Below are positions 1 through 9,512 of a stretch of DNA of 64,000 nucleotides, in pieces. Source of the DNA: Tardiphaga sp. 709. GTDB lineage: Bacteria; Pseudomonadota; Alphaproteobacteria; Rhizobiales; Xanthobacteraceae. Both the position numbers and the translations under genes were made by a program. The first letter of the stretch is position 1. Every line of letters begins with the position of its first letter. The stretch lies in assembly GCF_032401055.1 (NCBI RefSeq), contig NZ_CP135529.1:5764501-5828500 (forward strand). The letters are read 5' to 3'. The notes beneath the pieces were generated by a model. It was given only the letters and a program-made list of their open reading frames with translations, was not told the origin of the DNA and did no database searches.

Positions 1-264
1 GGACGGGGTTCCGACCGCGATGAACACGGCATCCGCCGTCTTCACGGCCTCACTGAGGTCGAGACTGAAGCCGAGCCGGCCGCTTTTCACATTGCTGGCC
101 ACCAGCGCGTCCAGGCCGGGCTCGAAGATCGGGATCTCGCCACGGAGCAGGGCGTCGATCTTGCTGCTGTCCTTGTCCACGCAGGTCACGTGGTGGCCAA
201 AGTCAGCGAAGCAGGCGCCGGACACAAGGCCGACGTAACCGGTGCCGATCATCGCGATGCGCAT
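1..264 (-). CDS. ugd: UDP-glucose 6-dehydrogenase, N-terminal part (runs off left edge)
   Basis: Only the first 88 codons are present; the gene continues beyond base 1. The protein opens with [20 protein letters not shown], the glycine-rich NAD-binding turn of the UDP-glucose/GDP-mannose dehydrogenase family. The second strand of the Rossmann fold (VTCVDKD), the IPIFEPGLD motif and AVGTPS follow in the expected order. The family oxidises UDP-glucose twice to UDP-glucuronate in the cytoplasm. That product would be the substrate of the UDP-glucuronate 4-epimerase at 21501, so the two may serve the same surface polysaccharide (inference). It is divergent from the gene at 442, with a 177-base gap in which I see no clear promoter. 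Confidence 0.9.
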   Translation of the reverse strand, partial: MRIAMIGTGYVGLVSGACFADFGHHVTCVDKDSSKIDALLRGEIPIFEPGLDALVASNVKSGRLGFSLDLSEAVKTADAVFIAVGTPS

Positions 265-441
265 GGGGAAAGCCCGTTTTGAGTAGTCGGAAAGGCGAGA
301 ATTGAAGTTGCCGTACCTTAACAGAAGCGCGCGACTTTCACACGACGGCAGGTGCAGCGAGCGGGCATTTCATCTGTGGGCAGACTGTGCTAGAGAGTGG
401 GCCAAGCATAATTCTGCCCACTTCCGGTCACATCCCCGCAC

Positions 442-1797
442 ATGAAGAACGATCAGATCCTCGGAATCATCTCCGATTTTTGCCGACAGGCGGAAATGGC
501 AGAGTCGACCTTCGGTCGACGGGCCGTCAACGACGGCAAGCTGGTCAACCGCCTGCGCGAGGGCAAACGCATCACCATCGACACGCTGGAGCGGATCCAG
601 GCCTTCATCGCCCAGTCGATGCCAGAGGGCGTGCCGCCGCCACGCGGGCTGGAGCCGCCGATCGAACGGCGCGATCCGCGCAGCAATTTCCGCTTCTTCG
701 AGAACCGGCAGAAATACCTGCTGTTCGTCCATACCTGCTCGGAAAAGCGGGTGATTGCCGATCGCGTCGGGCTTGAACTGGCGAGCATCCATCCGCGCCC
801 GCCAGCGCTGCGGGTGTTCGATGCGGGCGTTGGCGACGGCACGGTGCTGGCGCGGGTGATGCGCTCGATGCACGGCCGTTTTCCGCATATGCCGTTCTAC
901 ATCGCGGGCAAGGAGCTCAGCCTGGAGGACGTCCGGCTGACGCTGGACAAGGTGCCGGATCGGCTGTTTGAACATCCCGCCACGGTCTTCGTCCTGACCA
1001 ACATGCACTATGCCGAGGCGCCCACCCTGACCCCGGCATCGCCGGTCGCTGCCGCCGCCATGATCTGGCACGAAGTTCCACTGCGGGGGGCTTCGTCCGG
1101 CGAATTCGCCGACCAGATCGCCGGACTTGGAGCTTTTCTTGAGGACAACTGGCGGGCCAGCATCAACCCCAGATCGGGCATGCCGACCTATGAACGGCCC
1201 GTGGCGCTGGTGGTCTATCGCGAGGATCACAGGTTCCTGCTGGATTCGATTATCCCGCGGGCAGGGCGCACGGAGGCCAATTTCGATCTGATTATCGCCT
1301 CCCAGCCCTATCGGGCGAAGTCTTCGGTGCAATTTCGGGCCAAACGGATCATGGCGCCGCTGGCCCGGGCACTGCGGGCCGGTGGGCGACTGATCGGTAT
1401 CCATTCGCATGGGCAGGACCCCGGTATGGAGATCGTTCAAGCCGTCTGGCCCAAAGAAAATCCTTTCGCCGTGAGCCGGCATGAGCTATTGCGGGCGGTG
1501 AAATATGAGCTGGGTTCAGCCGGCCGCGATCTGAACTTCAATGCCTATTCCGACCAGCGGTCGATCTTTCGCTACGCCATGGAGGCGCTGCCGAACGAGG
1601 TGACCGGATCGATCGGAACTTCGACGGCTTTTGCAGCGTGGAACGCGGCGGTTTACGTGGCTCAAATCGAGGATGACCGTTTGACGGAAGTGACCCAGAG
1701 CGGCCGTTACCTGGATGCCACCCGAGAGGTTCTGCGCAAGCACAACGGTCTCTGGTTCTACGACGAATCCTACGTCATCTCGCGGCGTCGCGACTGA
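442..1797 (+). CDS. Putative HTH-like/SAM-dependent methyltransferase-like protein upstream of metK
   Basis: A 451-residue protein of uncertain function. Residues 1-60 look like a small helical DNA-binding-like segment (MAESTFGRRAVNDGKLVNRL, then a TIDTLERIQAFI helix). From about residue 120 there is a class I methyltransferase motif I (VFDAGVGDGTVLARV). FDLIIASQPY near residue 290 resembles a motif IV region, and a GGRLIGIHSHG strand follows. It ends 60 bases before the metK start and points the same way, so co-transcription with the S-adenosylmethionine synthetase gene is plausible. I did not find a clear ribosome-binding site for the ATG at 442. The substrate (DNA, RNA, protein or small molecule) cannot be told from sequence; the methyltransferase fold is likely, the HTH reading less sure. 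Confidence 0.65.
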   Translation: MKNDQILGIISDFCRQAEMAESTFGRRAVNDGKLVNRLREGKRITIDTLERIQAFIAQSMPEGVPPPRGLEPPIERRDPRSNFRFFENRQKYLLFVHTCSEKRVIADRVGLELASIHPRPPALRVFDAGVGDGTVLARVMRSMHGRFPHMPFYIAGKELSLEDVRLTLDKVPDRLFEHPATVFVLTNMHYAEAPTLTPASPVAAAAMIWHEVPLRGASSGEFADQIAGLGAFLEDNWRASINPRSGMPTYERPVALVVYREDHRFLLDSIIPRAGRTEANFDLIIASQPYRAKSSVQFRAKRIMAPLARALRAGGRLIGIHSHGQDPGMEIVQAVWPKENPFAVSRHELLRAVKYELGSAGRDLNFNAYSDQRSIFRYAMEALPNEVTGSIGTSTAFAAWNAAVYVAQIEDDRLTEVTQSGRYLDATREVLRKHNGLWFYDESYVISRRRD

Positions 1798-1857
1798 CAT
1801 TTCCGGAACAATGTGACGAAGGCTGCCGTACCCGGCGCAAATAAAGAGGACCAGTTG

Positions 1858-3051
1858 ATGCGCGCGTCTTATCTCTTCACCAGTGAATCGGTTTCCGAAG
1901 GCCATCCCGACAAGGTCTGCGACCGTATCTCCGACGAGATCGTCGATCTGTTCTTCCGCGAAGGCCCGAAGGCGGGCATCGATCCCTGGGATATTCGCGC
2001 TGCCTGCGAAACCCTCGCCACCACCAACAAGGTTGTGATCGCCGGCGAGACCCGGGGTCCGTCCACCGTCACCAACGACCACATCGAAGCCGTCGTTCGC
2101 GCCGCCATCAAGGACATCGGCTACGAGCAGGACGGTTTTCACTGGAAGACCGCCGACGTCGAGATTCTGCTGCATCCGCAGTCGGCCGATATCGCACAGG
2201 GCGTCGATGCCAAGCAGCCGACCAATGCCGAAGAAGGCGCTGGCGACCAGGGCATCATGTTCGGTTACGCCACCAACGAAACGCCCGAGCTGATGCCGGC
2301 GCCGATCTTCTACGCGCACAAGATCCTGCGCCTGATCTCGGAAGCCCGTCATGCCGGTACCGAAAAGGTGCTCGGTCCGGACTCCAAGAGCCAGGTCACC
2401 GTGCAGTACGAAAACGGCAAGCCGGTTGGCGTGCGCGAAATCGTCGTCTCGCATCAGCATCTCGTTGAGGACATGACCTCGAACCAGGTGCGCGAACGCG
2501 TCGAGCCCTACGTCCGCAAAGCGCTGCCGGATGGCTGGATCAGCGACAAGACGATCTGGCACATCAATCCGACCGGCAAGTTCTTCATCGGCGGTCCCGA
2601 TGGCGACGCAGGTCTCACCGGCCGCAAGATCATCGTCGACACCTACGGCGGCGCAGCCCCGCATGGTGGCGGTGCATTCTCGGGCAAGGACTCCACCAAG
2701 GTGGACCGTTCGGCTGCCTACGCTGCGCGTTACGTTGCCAAGAACATCGTTGCTGCTGGTCTGGCCGACAAGGCGACGCTGCAGCTCGCTTATGCCATCG
2801 GCGTGGCGCGCCCGCTGTCGATCTATGTCGACACTCACGGCACCGGCAAGGTCGCTGACGATGCCATCGAGAAGGCCGTTGCTGCCGCGATGGATCTGAC
2901 GCCGCGCGGCATCCGCAAGCATCTCGACCTCAACAAGCCGATCTACGCCCGCACGTCGGCCTACGGTCATTTCGGTCGCACGCCGGATGCCGACGGCGGC
3001 TTCTCCTGGGAGAAGACCGACCTCGTCGATGCGCTGAAGCGTAACGTCTGA
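1858..3051 (+). CDS. metK: S-adenosylmethionine synthetase
   Basis: Makes S-adenosylmethionine from methionine and ATP in the cytoplasm. The 397-residue product starts [20 protein letters not shown], with the GHPDK ATP-binding motif at about residues 15-19. [12 protein letters not shown] lies near 130 and the glycine-rich [16 protein letters not shown] loop near 270, all diagnostic of MetK. The frame is open from a GTG at 1813. The ATG at 1858 is preferred because AAAGAGGA lies 8-15 bases upstream and the length then matches the family. ahcY follows on the same strand after a palindrome-rich spacer, so synthesis of SAM and removal of the by-product S-adenosylhomocysteine are encoded together. 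Confidence 0.97.
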   Translation: MRASYLFTSESVSEGHPDKVCDRISDEIVDLFFREGPKAGIDPWDIRAACETLATTNKVVIAGETRGPSTVTNDHIEAVVRAAIKDIGYEQDGFHWKTADVEILLHPQSADIAQGVDAKQPTNAEEGAGDQGIMFGYATNETPELMPAPIFYAHKILRLISEARHAGTEKVLGPDSKSQVTVQYENGKPVGVREIVVSHQHLVEDMTSNQVRERVEPYVRKALPDGWISDKTIWHINPTGKFFIGGPDGDAGLTGRKIIVDTYGGAAPHGGGAFSGKDSTKVDRSAAYAARYVAKNIVAAGLADKATLQLAYAIGVARPLSIYVDTHGTGKVADDAIEKAVAAAMDLTPRGIRKHLDLNKPIYARTSAYGHFGRTPDADGGFSWEKTDLVDALKRNV

Positions 3052-3060
3052 TCTTACTTT

Positions 3061-3205
3061 CCCTCTCCCCCAGCAAAGCGAAGCTTTGCGCAGCGGGAGA
3101 GGGTGCCTTCGCGAAGCGAAGGCGGGAGAGGGCCTACGACCAGCCCCTCTCCGAACCGAGTATGTCGTGACCGTCTGTGCAGCCCTCTCCCGCGAGGGGA
3201 GAGGG
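3061..3205. repeat. CCCTCTCCC palindromic repeat cluster between metK and ahcY
   Basis: At least three hairpin-forming units fill the spacer. At 3061-3103, CCCTCTCCC pairs with GGGAGAGGG and encloses GCAAAGC/GCTTTGC. At 3105-3123, GCCTTCGC pairs with GCGAAGGC and is followed by another GGGAGAGGG. At 3183-3205, CCCTCTCCC-GCGA-GGGGAGAGGG forms a compact hairpin. Elements of this look are dispersed in Bradyrhizobium-group genomes (remembered, not searched). They lie inside a probable metK-ahcY transcript, where they could affect mRNA stability or partial termination. No U-run follows any of them, so they are not standard terminators. Confidence 0.75.
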
Positions 3206-3260
3206 CGCAATTATGAGCGTCCGCGAGAACCTCTCGCTCTATAGGAACAAGGATTCAAAT

Positions 3261-4682
3261 ATGACCGCCCCCAACGGTTTCACCGACTACATCGTCAAAG
3301 ACATCAACCTCGCCGCCTTCGGCCGCAAGGAGCTCTCGATCGCCGAGACCGAGATGCCAGGCCTGATGGCCACCCGCGAGGAATATGGCCCGAAGCAGGT
3401 GCTGAAGGGCGCCCGCATCGCTGGCTCGCTGCACATGACCATTCAGACCGGCGTGCTGATCGAGACGCTGAAGGCACTCGGCGCCGACATCCGCTGGGTC
3501 TCGTGCAATATCTATTCGACTCAGGATCACGCCGCAGCCGCGATCGCCGCTGCCGGCATTCCGGTGTTCGCCATCAAGGGTGAAACACTGACCGAATACT
3601 GGGACTACACCGCAAAGCTGTTCGACTGGCATGGCGGCGGTCACCCCAACATGATCCTCGATGACGGCGGCGACGCCACCATGTATGTCCATCTCGGCCT
3701 CAAGGCAGAGAACGGCGACACGGCGTTCCTCGACAAGCCCGCTTCGGAAGAAGAGGAAGTGTTCTTCGCGCTGCTCAAGAAGCAGCTCAAGGAAAAGCCG
3801 AAGGGCTATTTCAAGGCGATTGCCGAGAGCATCAAGGGCGTCTCGGAAGAAACCACAACGGGCGTGCATCGCCTGTACGACATGCAGAAGGCCGGCACGC
3901 TGCTGTGGCCCGCGATCAACGTCAATGACTCCGTCACCAAGTCGAAGTTCGACAATCTCTATGGCTGCCGTGAATCGCTGGTCGACGGCATCCGCCGCGG
4001 CACCGACGTGATGATGTCGGGCAAGGTCGCGATGGTCGCTGGCTTCGGCGATGTCGGCAAGGGCTCGGCTGCTTCGCTGCGCCAGGCCGGCTGCCGCGTG
4101 ATGGTCTCCGAAGTCGATCCGATCTGCGCGCTGCAGGCGGCGATGGAAGGCTATCAGGTCGTCACGATGGAAGACGCCGCGCCCCAGGCCGACATTTTCG
4201 TCACCGCGACCGGCAACAAGGACATCATCACCATCGAGCACATGCGCGCGATGAAAGATCGTGCCATCGTCTGCAACATCGGTCACTTCGACAACGAGAT
4301 CCAGATCGCGTCGCTGAAGAACCTGAAGTGGGACAACATCAAGCCGCAAGTCGACGAAATCACGTTCCCTGACGGTCACCGCATCATCATGCTGTCGGAA
4401 GGCCGCCTGGTGAACCTCGGCAATGCCATGGGTCATCCGTCCTTCGTGATGTCGGCGTCGTTCACCAACCAGACGCTGGCGCAGATCGAGCTCTATGCCA
4501 ACAACAACGACGGCAAGTACAAGAAGGAAGTGTACGTGCTGCCGAAGTCGCTCGACGAGAAGGTCGCGATGCTGCATCTCGCCAAGATCGGCGTGAATCT
4601 GACCAAGCTGCGCAAGGACCAGGCCGACTATATCGGCGTGAAGCAGGAAGGTCCGTTCAAGTCGGATCACTACCGCTACTGA
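3261..4682 (+). CDS. ahcY: Adenosylhomocysteinase (S-adenosylhomocysteine hydrolase)
   Basis: Hydrolyses S-adenosylhomocysteine to adenosine and homocysteine, relieving product inhibition of methyltransferases. The 473-residue protein has the early [20 protein letters not shown] segment and [15 protein letters not shown]. The NAD-binding [17 protein letters not shown] lies near residue 261, and the C-terminal FKSDHYRY tail is typical of the family. The frame is open from 3177, but the first 28 codons would be translated from the palindromic repeat. The ATG at 3261, after AAGGA, gives the usual proteobacterial length. It follows metK and ends at a strong terminator. Confidence 0.97.
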   Translation: MTAPNGFTDYIVKDINLAAFGRKELSIAETEMPGLMATREEYGPKQVLKGARIAGSLHMTIQTGVLIETLKALGADIRWVSCNIYSTQDHAAAAIAAAGIPVFAIKGETLTEYWDYTAKLFDWHGGGHPNMILDDGGDATMYVHLGLKAENGDTAFLDKPASEEEEVFFALLKKQLKEKPKGYFKAIAESIKGVSEETTTGVHRLYDMQKAGTLLWPAINVNDSVTKSKFDNLYGCRESLVDGIRRGTDVMMSGKVAMVAGFGDVGKGSAASLRQAGCRVMVSEVDPICALQAAMEGYQVVTMEDAAPQADIFVTATGNKDIITIEHMRAMKDRAIVCNIGHFDNEIQIASLKNLKWDNIKPQVDEITFPDGHRIIMLSEGRLVNLGNAMGHPSFVMSASFTNQTLAQIELYANNNDGKYKKEVYVLPKSLDEKVAMLHLAKIGVNLTKLRKDQADYIGVKQEGPFKSDHYRY

Positions 4683-4706
4683 GTTTGGTTTGCCGTATTG
4701 AATAAG

Positions 4707-4735
4707 AAAAGCCCCGGAGCGATCCGGGGCTTTTT
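4707..4735 (+). terminator. Rho-independent terminator after ahcY
   Basis: A perfect stem GCCCCGGA / TCCGGGGC with a GCGA loop, flanked by AAAA on the left and TTTTT on the right. It begins 25 bases after the ahcY stop. The A-tract on the left arm gives it some terminator character on the minus strand as well, where the outer-membrane protein gene ends at 4749. Confidence 0.9.
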
Positions 4736-4748
4736 GCTGGTTCGATCG

Positions 4749-5645
4749 TCAGTTGTTTGCCGTGATCACGGCTGGTTTGAAGAGGCTGTAGCCAAAGCCC
4801 GCCTTGATGGTCCAATTCGAGGTCCGGCTGTCCGGTTCCAGCGAGCCGTCAAATGCCACGGCGGATGCGCCATATCGGAAGTTGAGAAAGTCGATACCCA
4901 CATTTGCGTGCCATTCCCGCGTAATGGCGTAATCTGCCGAGAGTCCAGCCATATACATGGTTGAACTGCCCAGATCGTAGGTCAGTGGATTGATAGGCAC
5001 GCCGCCGTTGAACGACGTCGTCATTTTCGGGGCAAGCGTTGTTCCGATCAAGCCGGAGGCGGATAAAACGATCCTGTCGCTCGCGGCCCATTGAACCAGC
5101 AACCCGCCACCGGCATAACCGTGCTCATAGAGTTCGCGATATCCGGAAGGACTGTTGCCGTTGCCTAGATTGCGTTCCCATCCGCGATAGCCGGCGCCGA
5201 GATAGGGCGTAATCATCCAGTCAGCAGCGACATCGAAACCTTTGCCGAACCGAAGATCCAGGTTTCTGATATCGGCGCCGCTGAAATCCTTGGTTACGGG
5301 ACCGCCTGACGCGCCGTATTCCGTTTTTCCCGCGATCCATGTGAACACGCCCATGAAGTAGATGTTGGTCACCGCGCCGATGGGAGCCATGGCCGATACG
5401 CCAAGTTGCAGGCCCGGCAGCCAGCCTTTTTCGCTGCTGAAGCGCGGAGCTTGCGATGTCGTCTCGTTGTAGTCGACGCGATGCCCGACAACGCCAAGGC
5501 CGACCTGCGTATTCGCGATGAGGATGGGATTGATCCACACGCGCGCATCAAGAGGGGTCCTAACCAGCATGTCAGCAGCGGAGGCGTTGCCGCCGATCAT
5601 GGTCAGCACTGCGCACCAAAAGGCAAAGCTCAACTTGGTGCCCAT
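4749..5645 (-). CDS. Outer-membrane beta-barrel protein of unknown function
   Basis: A 298-residue secreted protein. Residues 1-23 form a signal peptide (MGTKLSFAFWCAVLTMIGGN, then ASA-AD as a signal peptidase I site). The rest alternates short amphipathic strands and turns with many Gly, Tyr, Trp and Asn residues, for example YLGAGYRGWERN and ADYAITREWHANVGIDF. It ends in an aromatic-rich strand (TIKAGFGYSLF) near the C-terminus, as expected of a small barrel inserted by the Bam complex. It has no strong similarity that I can name beyond the opacity/OmpW-like barrel class. It stands alone on the minus strand, with its 3' end facing ahcY. Confidence 0.65.
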   Translation of the reverse strand: MGTKLSFAFWCAVLTMIGGNASAADMLVRTPLDARVWINPILIANTQVGLGVVGHRVDYNETTSQAPRFSSEKGWLPGLQLGVSAMAPIGAVTNIYFMGVFTWIAGKTEYGASGGPVTKDFSGADIRNLDLRFGKGFDVAADWMITPYLGAGYRGWERNLGNGNSPSGYRELYEHGYAGGGLLVQWAASDRIVLSASGLIGTTLAPKMTTSFNGGVPINPLTYDLGSSTMYMAGLSADYAITREWHANVGIDFLNFRYGASAVAFDGSLEPDSRTSNWTIKAGFGYSLFKPAVITANN

Positions 5646-5828
5646 CGGACGCCTCCTTGACCAGCAAACGCAATAAACCTAAAGTTGTTCATATATCTAA
5701 TGCGCGCATTGCGCTTTGGCAACACATCAGGACTTACCGTTCCTGATATCGCTCCGCATCGACGCGCCTGAATGGCACGACGATGCAAGACGGATGCGCG
5801 CGCGCCGACAGACGGCGGAGCGGCAGCC

Positions 5829-6854
5829 TCAGCCCAACATCTCCCGCACCATCGGAATGACTCGGCGGCCGTACAGCTCGATACACGTCATCAGCTTCTC
5901 GTGCGGCAATGGTCCCGCGCTGTATTTCAGATCGAAGCGCGAAATGCCGAGTGCCTTTGCGGTTTTCGCGATCTTCTTCGCCACGGTCTCTGGCGATCCC
6001 ACATAGAGCGATCCGTGTTCGGCTTCCTGATCAAATTCGCGGCGCTGCATCGGTGGCCAGCCGCGCTCCTTGCCGATGCGATCGCGCATTGCTTTGTAAT
6101 CAGACCACAGTTCCTCACGCGCCTGCTCGTCGCTGGCGGCGACATAGCCCGGCGAATGCACGCCGATCGGCTTCACCGGTCGCTGAATCTCGGCATAGGC
6201 GCGATGATAGAGATCGACATAGGGTTTGAATCGCTCGGGCTCGCCGCCGATGATCGCCAGCATCAAAGGCATGTCATAGCGCACCGCGCGAACGACTGAC
6301 TCAGGACTGCCGCCGACGCCAATCCAGGTCATCAGCCTGCCGGCCTCGATCGGCGGATAGACGCGCTGATTGGTGAGTGGCGGGCGGGTCGTGCCGCTCC
6401 AGGTTACTTCCGGCTCGGACGCCAGCGCTGCGAACAGATCGAGCTTGTCCTCGAACAGCGTCTCGTACTGGTCGAGCTTGAAGCCGAACAGCGGGAAGGA
6501 TTCGGTGAACGAGCCGCGGCCGAGAATGACCTCGGCGCGGCCGTTCGAGGCAGCATCGACGGTGGCAAAACGCTGGAAGACGCGGATCGGATCGTCGGAG
6601 CTCAGCACGGTCACGGCGGAACCGAGGCGAATGCGTTTGGTGCGTGCGGCGATGGCCGCGAGCAGGACTTCGGGCGCTGATACGGCAAAGTCTGCGCGGT
6701 GATGCTCGCCGACACCAAAGAAGTCGACGCCGAGCTGATCGGCGAGGACGGCCTCGTCGATGACATTCCGGATGACTTGTGCATGTGACAGCATTTCGCC
6801 GTCTGCGCCACGTGTGACGTCACCGAACGTGTCGAGACCTAGTTCGAGCGGCAT
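5829..6854 (-). CDS. LLM-class flavin-dependent oxidoreductase
   Basis: A 341-residue luciferase-like (bacterial luciferase / F420-type TIM barrel) protein, probably an FMN-dependent monooxygenase or reductase. Visible signatures are the N-terminal MPLELGLDTFGDV strand, DQLGVDFFGVGEHH around residue 45, RIRLGSAVTVLSSDDPIRVFQ near 80 and LGRGSFTESFPLFG near 115. The family uses reduced flavin, but the substrate cannot be predicted. The frame is open from a TTG at 6878; the ATG at 6854 is preferred because AGGGAAG lies just upstream. It lies downstream of the fumarylacetoacetate-hydrolase-family gene on the same strand, but a terminator at 6885-6911 separates them, so it is probably transcribed on its own. 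Confidence 0.85.
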   Translation of the reverse strand: MPLELGLDTFGDVTRGADGEMLSHAQVIRNVIDEAVLADQLGVDFFGVGEHHRADFAVSAPEVLLAAIAARTKRIRLGSAVTVLSSDDPIRVFQRFATVDAASNGRAEVILGRGSFTESFPLFGFKLDQYETLFEDKLDLFAALASEPEVTWSGTTRPPLTNQRVYPPIEAGRLMTWIGVGGSPESVVRAVRYDMPLMLAIIGGEPERFKPYVDLYHRAYAEIQRPVKPIGVHSPGYVAASDEQAREELWSDYKAMRDRIGKERGWPPMQRREFDQEAEHGSLYVGSPETVAKKIAKTAKALGISRFDLKYSAGPLPHEKLMTCIELYGRRVIPMVREMLG

Positions 6855-6884
6855 GGATAGCTTCCCTGATGGAGCCAAAACGAA

Positions 6885-6911
6885 AAAGGCCGCGCATCAT
6901 GCGCGGCCTTT
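6885..6911 (-). terminator. Rho-independent terminator after the FAH-family gene
   Basis: Read on the minus strand this is AAAGGCCGCGC, a short ATGAT loop, GCGCGGCCTTT, then two more T before CG. The stem is perfect over 11 base pairs. It lies about 20 bases past the stop of the gene at 6933 and 31 bases before the start of the LLM oxidoreductase. Confidence 0.88.
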
Positions 6912-6932
6912 CGCAATGAAGGCGTGCGTGCC

Positions 6933-7631
6933 TTACTTGGGTTTGGTGATTTCGAACTTCAAGGTGCCGATGCCATCGACGCCGCATTCGACCTTGTCGC
7001 CGGGCTGCAGCGCGGCCACGCCAGCCGGGGTGCCGGTCAGGATCACGTCGCCGGCACCGAGTTCGACCTGCAGCGAGAGTTTGGAAATGATTTCGGCGAT
7101 GTTCCAGATCATCTCGGACAGGTCGCCCTTCTGACGTTCGGTACCGTTCACCGAGAGCCAGATCTTGCCCTTGGAGGGATGGCCGACCTTCGAAGCGGGG
7201 ACGAGCGCGCCGGTGGGTGCCGACATGTCGAACGACTTGCCGATCTCCCAGGGCTGCTCCTTCTTGCGCGAAATTGTCTGCAAGTCGCGGCGGGTGAGGT
7301 CGACGCTGACGCCATAGCCCCAGACGTGATCGAGCGCCTTTTCCGGCGAGATGTTGAGGCCGCCGCTCTTCAGCGCGACGACGAGCTCGACCTCGTGCTG
7401 CATGTCCTTGGTCAGCGTCGGGTAAGGGATCTCGCTGCCATCCGGCACGATCATGTCGGCGTGCTTGGCGAAGAAGAAGGGAGGGTTGCGCTCGTCATTG
7501 CCGAGTTCGCGGATGTGCTCGAGATAGTTGCGGCCCACGCACCAGACACGGCGCACCGGGAATTTCGACGTCTCGCCCTGAACGGCGATGGCGGCCTGCG
7601 GCGGAGGAGCGATAACGAACGATGCGGTCAT
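6933..7631 (-). CDS. Fumarylacetoacetate hydrolase (FAH) family protein
   Basis: A 232-residue enzyme of the FAH / 2-hydroxyhepta-2,4-diene-1,7-dioate isomerase superfamily, which hydrolyses or isomerises carbon-carbon bonds in aromatic-breakdown intermediates. The core signatures are VWCVGRNYLEHIRELGN near residue 30, PPFFFAKHADMI, the metal-binding HEVELVVALK with its E-x-E pair near 80, and the C-terminal GDVILTGTPAGVAALQPGD. The length fits the single-domain members such as YcgM-type acylpyruvate hydrolases rather than true fumarylacetoacetase (about 420 residues). The ABC exporter gene ends 78 bases upstream on the same strand; a functional link is not evident. Confidence 0.92.
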   Translation of the reverse strand: MTASFVIAPPPQAAIAVQGETSKFPVRRVWCVGRNYLEHIRELGNDERNPPFFFAKHADMIVPDGSEIPYPTLTKDMQHEVELVVALKSGGLNISPEKALDHVWGYGVSVDLTRRDLQTISRKKEQPWEIGKSFDMSAPTGALVPASKVGHPSKGKIWLSVNGTERQKGDLSEMIWNIAEIISKLSLQVELGAGDVILTGTPAGVAALQPGDKVECGVDGIGTLKFEITKPK

Positions 7632-7709
7632 GGACGGCTCTCGGGCTGGTTGTGAAGGCGGGGATCAAAACGGATGCCGCGCTTGCGCGGCAGAAAACAG
7701 AAGCAAGTC

Positions 7710-9512
7710 TTACGCCGACGCATCAAGCGGTGCCAGCGGCGAAGCATCACGATGTTGCAAGCGGAAGAACGAGGCGTAGCGCCCGCCACGGCGCAACAGG
7801 TCGTCGTGGCGGCCGCGCTCGACAATCTCGCCACCCTCGACCACCAGAATGGCATCAGCATGCATGATGGTGTGCAGGCGATGCGCAATGACGATCGTGG
7901 TACGATTCTGGCAGAGATGCTCGATGGCTTCCTGCACCGATTTCTCGGATTCGGAATCCAGCGCCGCTGTCGCCTCGTCCAGCAGGATGACCGGCGCGTT
8001 CTTCACCAGCGCGCGCGCAATGGCGATGCGTTGGCGCTGGCCGCCTGAGAGTTGTGCGCCATGCTCGCCGACCGGGGTCTCGTATCCGAGCGGGAAGCCC
8101 ATGATGAAATCATGGGCGCAGGCGGCCTTGGCTGCCGCGACGATCTCGTCTTCCGTGGCGCCGGGTTTGCCGAAGGCGATGTTCTCGCGGATCGTGCCGC
8201 GGAACAGATAGACATCCTGTCCGACATAGGCGGTCTGGCCGCGCAGTGAGCGCCGCGAGACCTGGCCGATCGACTGGCCGTCGATTGTGATGTCGCCTTC
8301 GCTGACCTCGTAGAGCCGCAGCAGCAGTGCCAGCACCGTGGACTTGCCACCACCGGACGGACCGACCAGCGCGGTGACCTTGCCGGGCTCGGCGACGAAG
8401 CTCATGCGGTTGAGCACGACCTCGTTGGGGCGATAGCGGAACGTCACGTCATGCAGCTCGACGCGCGCATCGGTTAGTTTGAGCGCCGGCTTGTGGTCGT
8501 CATTCGGTTCGGAAGCCGGGCTGTCGACGATTTCCAGCAGCGTATGCGCGCCGATGATCTGACTGTTGAGGTCGATGTTCAGCCGTGCCAGCCGCTTCGC
8601 CGGCTCATAGGCCAGCAGGAAGGCGGTGACGAAGGAAAAGAATTGCCCGGGCGTTGCGCCCATCGCGACCACGCGATAGCCGCCATACATCAGCGATGCG
8701 GCGATGGCGAAGCCGCCGAGGGTTTCCATCAGAGGGCTGGAGCGGCTGGAGACGCGCGCCATCTTGTTGGCGTTCTGCTCGACAGCCGTGATGCTCGCTT
8801 CCATGCGTTGCTGCATGGTCTTTTCGAGCGTGAAGGCCTTCACCGTGCGGATGCCCTGCAGCGATTCCTGCATCACTTCCAGAATTTCGGTGGTACCGGT
8901 GAACTGGTTGCGCGCGAGGCCCTTGATGCGGCGGACCAGCTTGCGCAGCACCAGCATCGCGGGCGGCGCGACGAGGAAGCCGAACAGCGCCATATAGGGG
9001 TCCTGCATCACCATCACGCCGACCAGCGCGATCAGCGACAGCAGGTCACGGCCGACGGCGTTGATCAGCAGGCTGAGCACCTGCGTCACCGAATTGGCGC
9101 CGGCAGTGAGCCGCTGCAGGAATTCCGACGAATGCCGCTCCGAGAAAAAGCCGATGCTCTCGTTCATCAGCTTGGCGAACAGCCGGCGCTGATTGTTCGC
9201 GACGATCGCGTTGGAGATCTTCGAGAGAATCACGGTGTGGCCGTAGGTTGAGGCGCCCTTGATCAGGAAGATCACCACCACGAAACCCGAGAACAGCGCG
9301 ATGCGCTCGATGCTCTTGTCCACATAGGCTTGGTTGATCACCTCACCGAGCATATAGGCGGCGCCCGCGGTGGTCGCGGCGGAGACGGCCATCAGCAGGA
9401 AGGCTAAGAGGTAGCGCCGCCAATAGGTGACCGCCTGTTCGGCGATCAGACGGCGGATCAGCGCCCAGGCGCCGTAAGGATCGTCAGTGACTTTGCGAGT
9501 AATCTTGGCCAT
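7710..9512 (-). CDS. ABC transporter, fused permease/ATPase (MsbA/lipid-exporter-like)
   Basis: A 600-residue half-transporter with an N-terminal six-helix membrane domain (about residues 20-330) and a C-terminal nucleotide-binding domain. The Walker A GPSGGGKST is near residue 380, the signature LSGGQRQRIAIARA near 485, the Walker B VILLDEATAALD near 506, and the switch histidine lies in IVIAHRL. It should work as a homodimer in the inner membrane. The MsbA/multidrug subfamily is the closest in layout, so lipid, LPS or drug export are all possible. It begins at an ATG at 9512. The LPS genes further on make a lipid A flippase role attractive, but they are not adjacent. Confidence 0.88.
   Translation of the reverse strand: MAKITRKVTDDPYGAWALIRRLIAEQAVTYWRRYLLAFLLMAVSAATTAGAAYMLGEVINQAYVDKSIERIALFSGFVVVIFLIKGASTYGHTVILSKISNAIVANNQRRLFAKLMNESIGFFSERHSSEFLQRLTAGANSVTQVLSLLINAVGRDLLSLIALVGVMVMQDPYMALFGFLVAPPAMLVLRKLVRRIKGLARNQFTGTTEILEVMQESLQGIRTVKAFTLEKTMQQRMEASITAVEQNANKMARVSSRSSPLMETLGGFAIAASLMYGGYRVVAMGATPGQFFSFVTAFLLAYEPAKRLARLNIDLNSQIIGAHTLLEIVDSPASEPNDDHKPALKLTDARVELHDVTFRYRPNEVVLNRMSFVAEPGKVTALVGPSGGGKSTVLALLLRLYEVSEGDITIDGQSIGQVSRRSLRGQTAYVGQDVYLFRGTIRENIAFGKPGATEDEIVAAAKAACAHDFIMGFPLGYETPVGEHGAQLSGGQRQRIAIARALVKNAPVILLDEATAALDSESEKSVQEAIEHLCQNRTTIVIAHRLHTIMHADAILVVEGGEIVERGRHDDLLRRGGRYASFFRLQHRDASPLAPLDASA

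Noticed and set aside
1798-1857. A SAM riboswitch in front of metK
   Set aside because: The gap is only 60 bases and shows neither the SAM-II pseudoknot pattern nor other conserved elements that I can recognise; none is visible before ahcY either, where the spacer is filled with palindromes.
3061-3205. CRISPR array or transposon ends between metK and ahcY
   Set aside because: The units are short palindromes of unequal length with no unique spacers and no transposase nearby.
1516-3210. A 564-codon minus-strand frame across metK
   Set aside because: It is antisense to metK, starts in a palindromic repeat and has no family resemblance.
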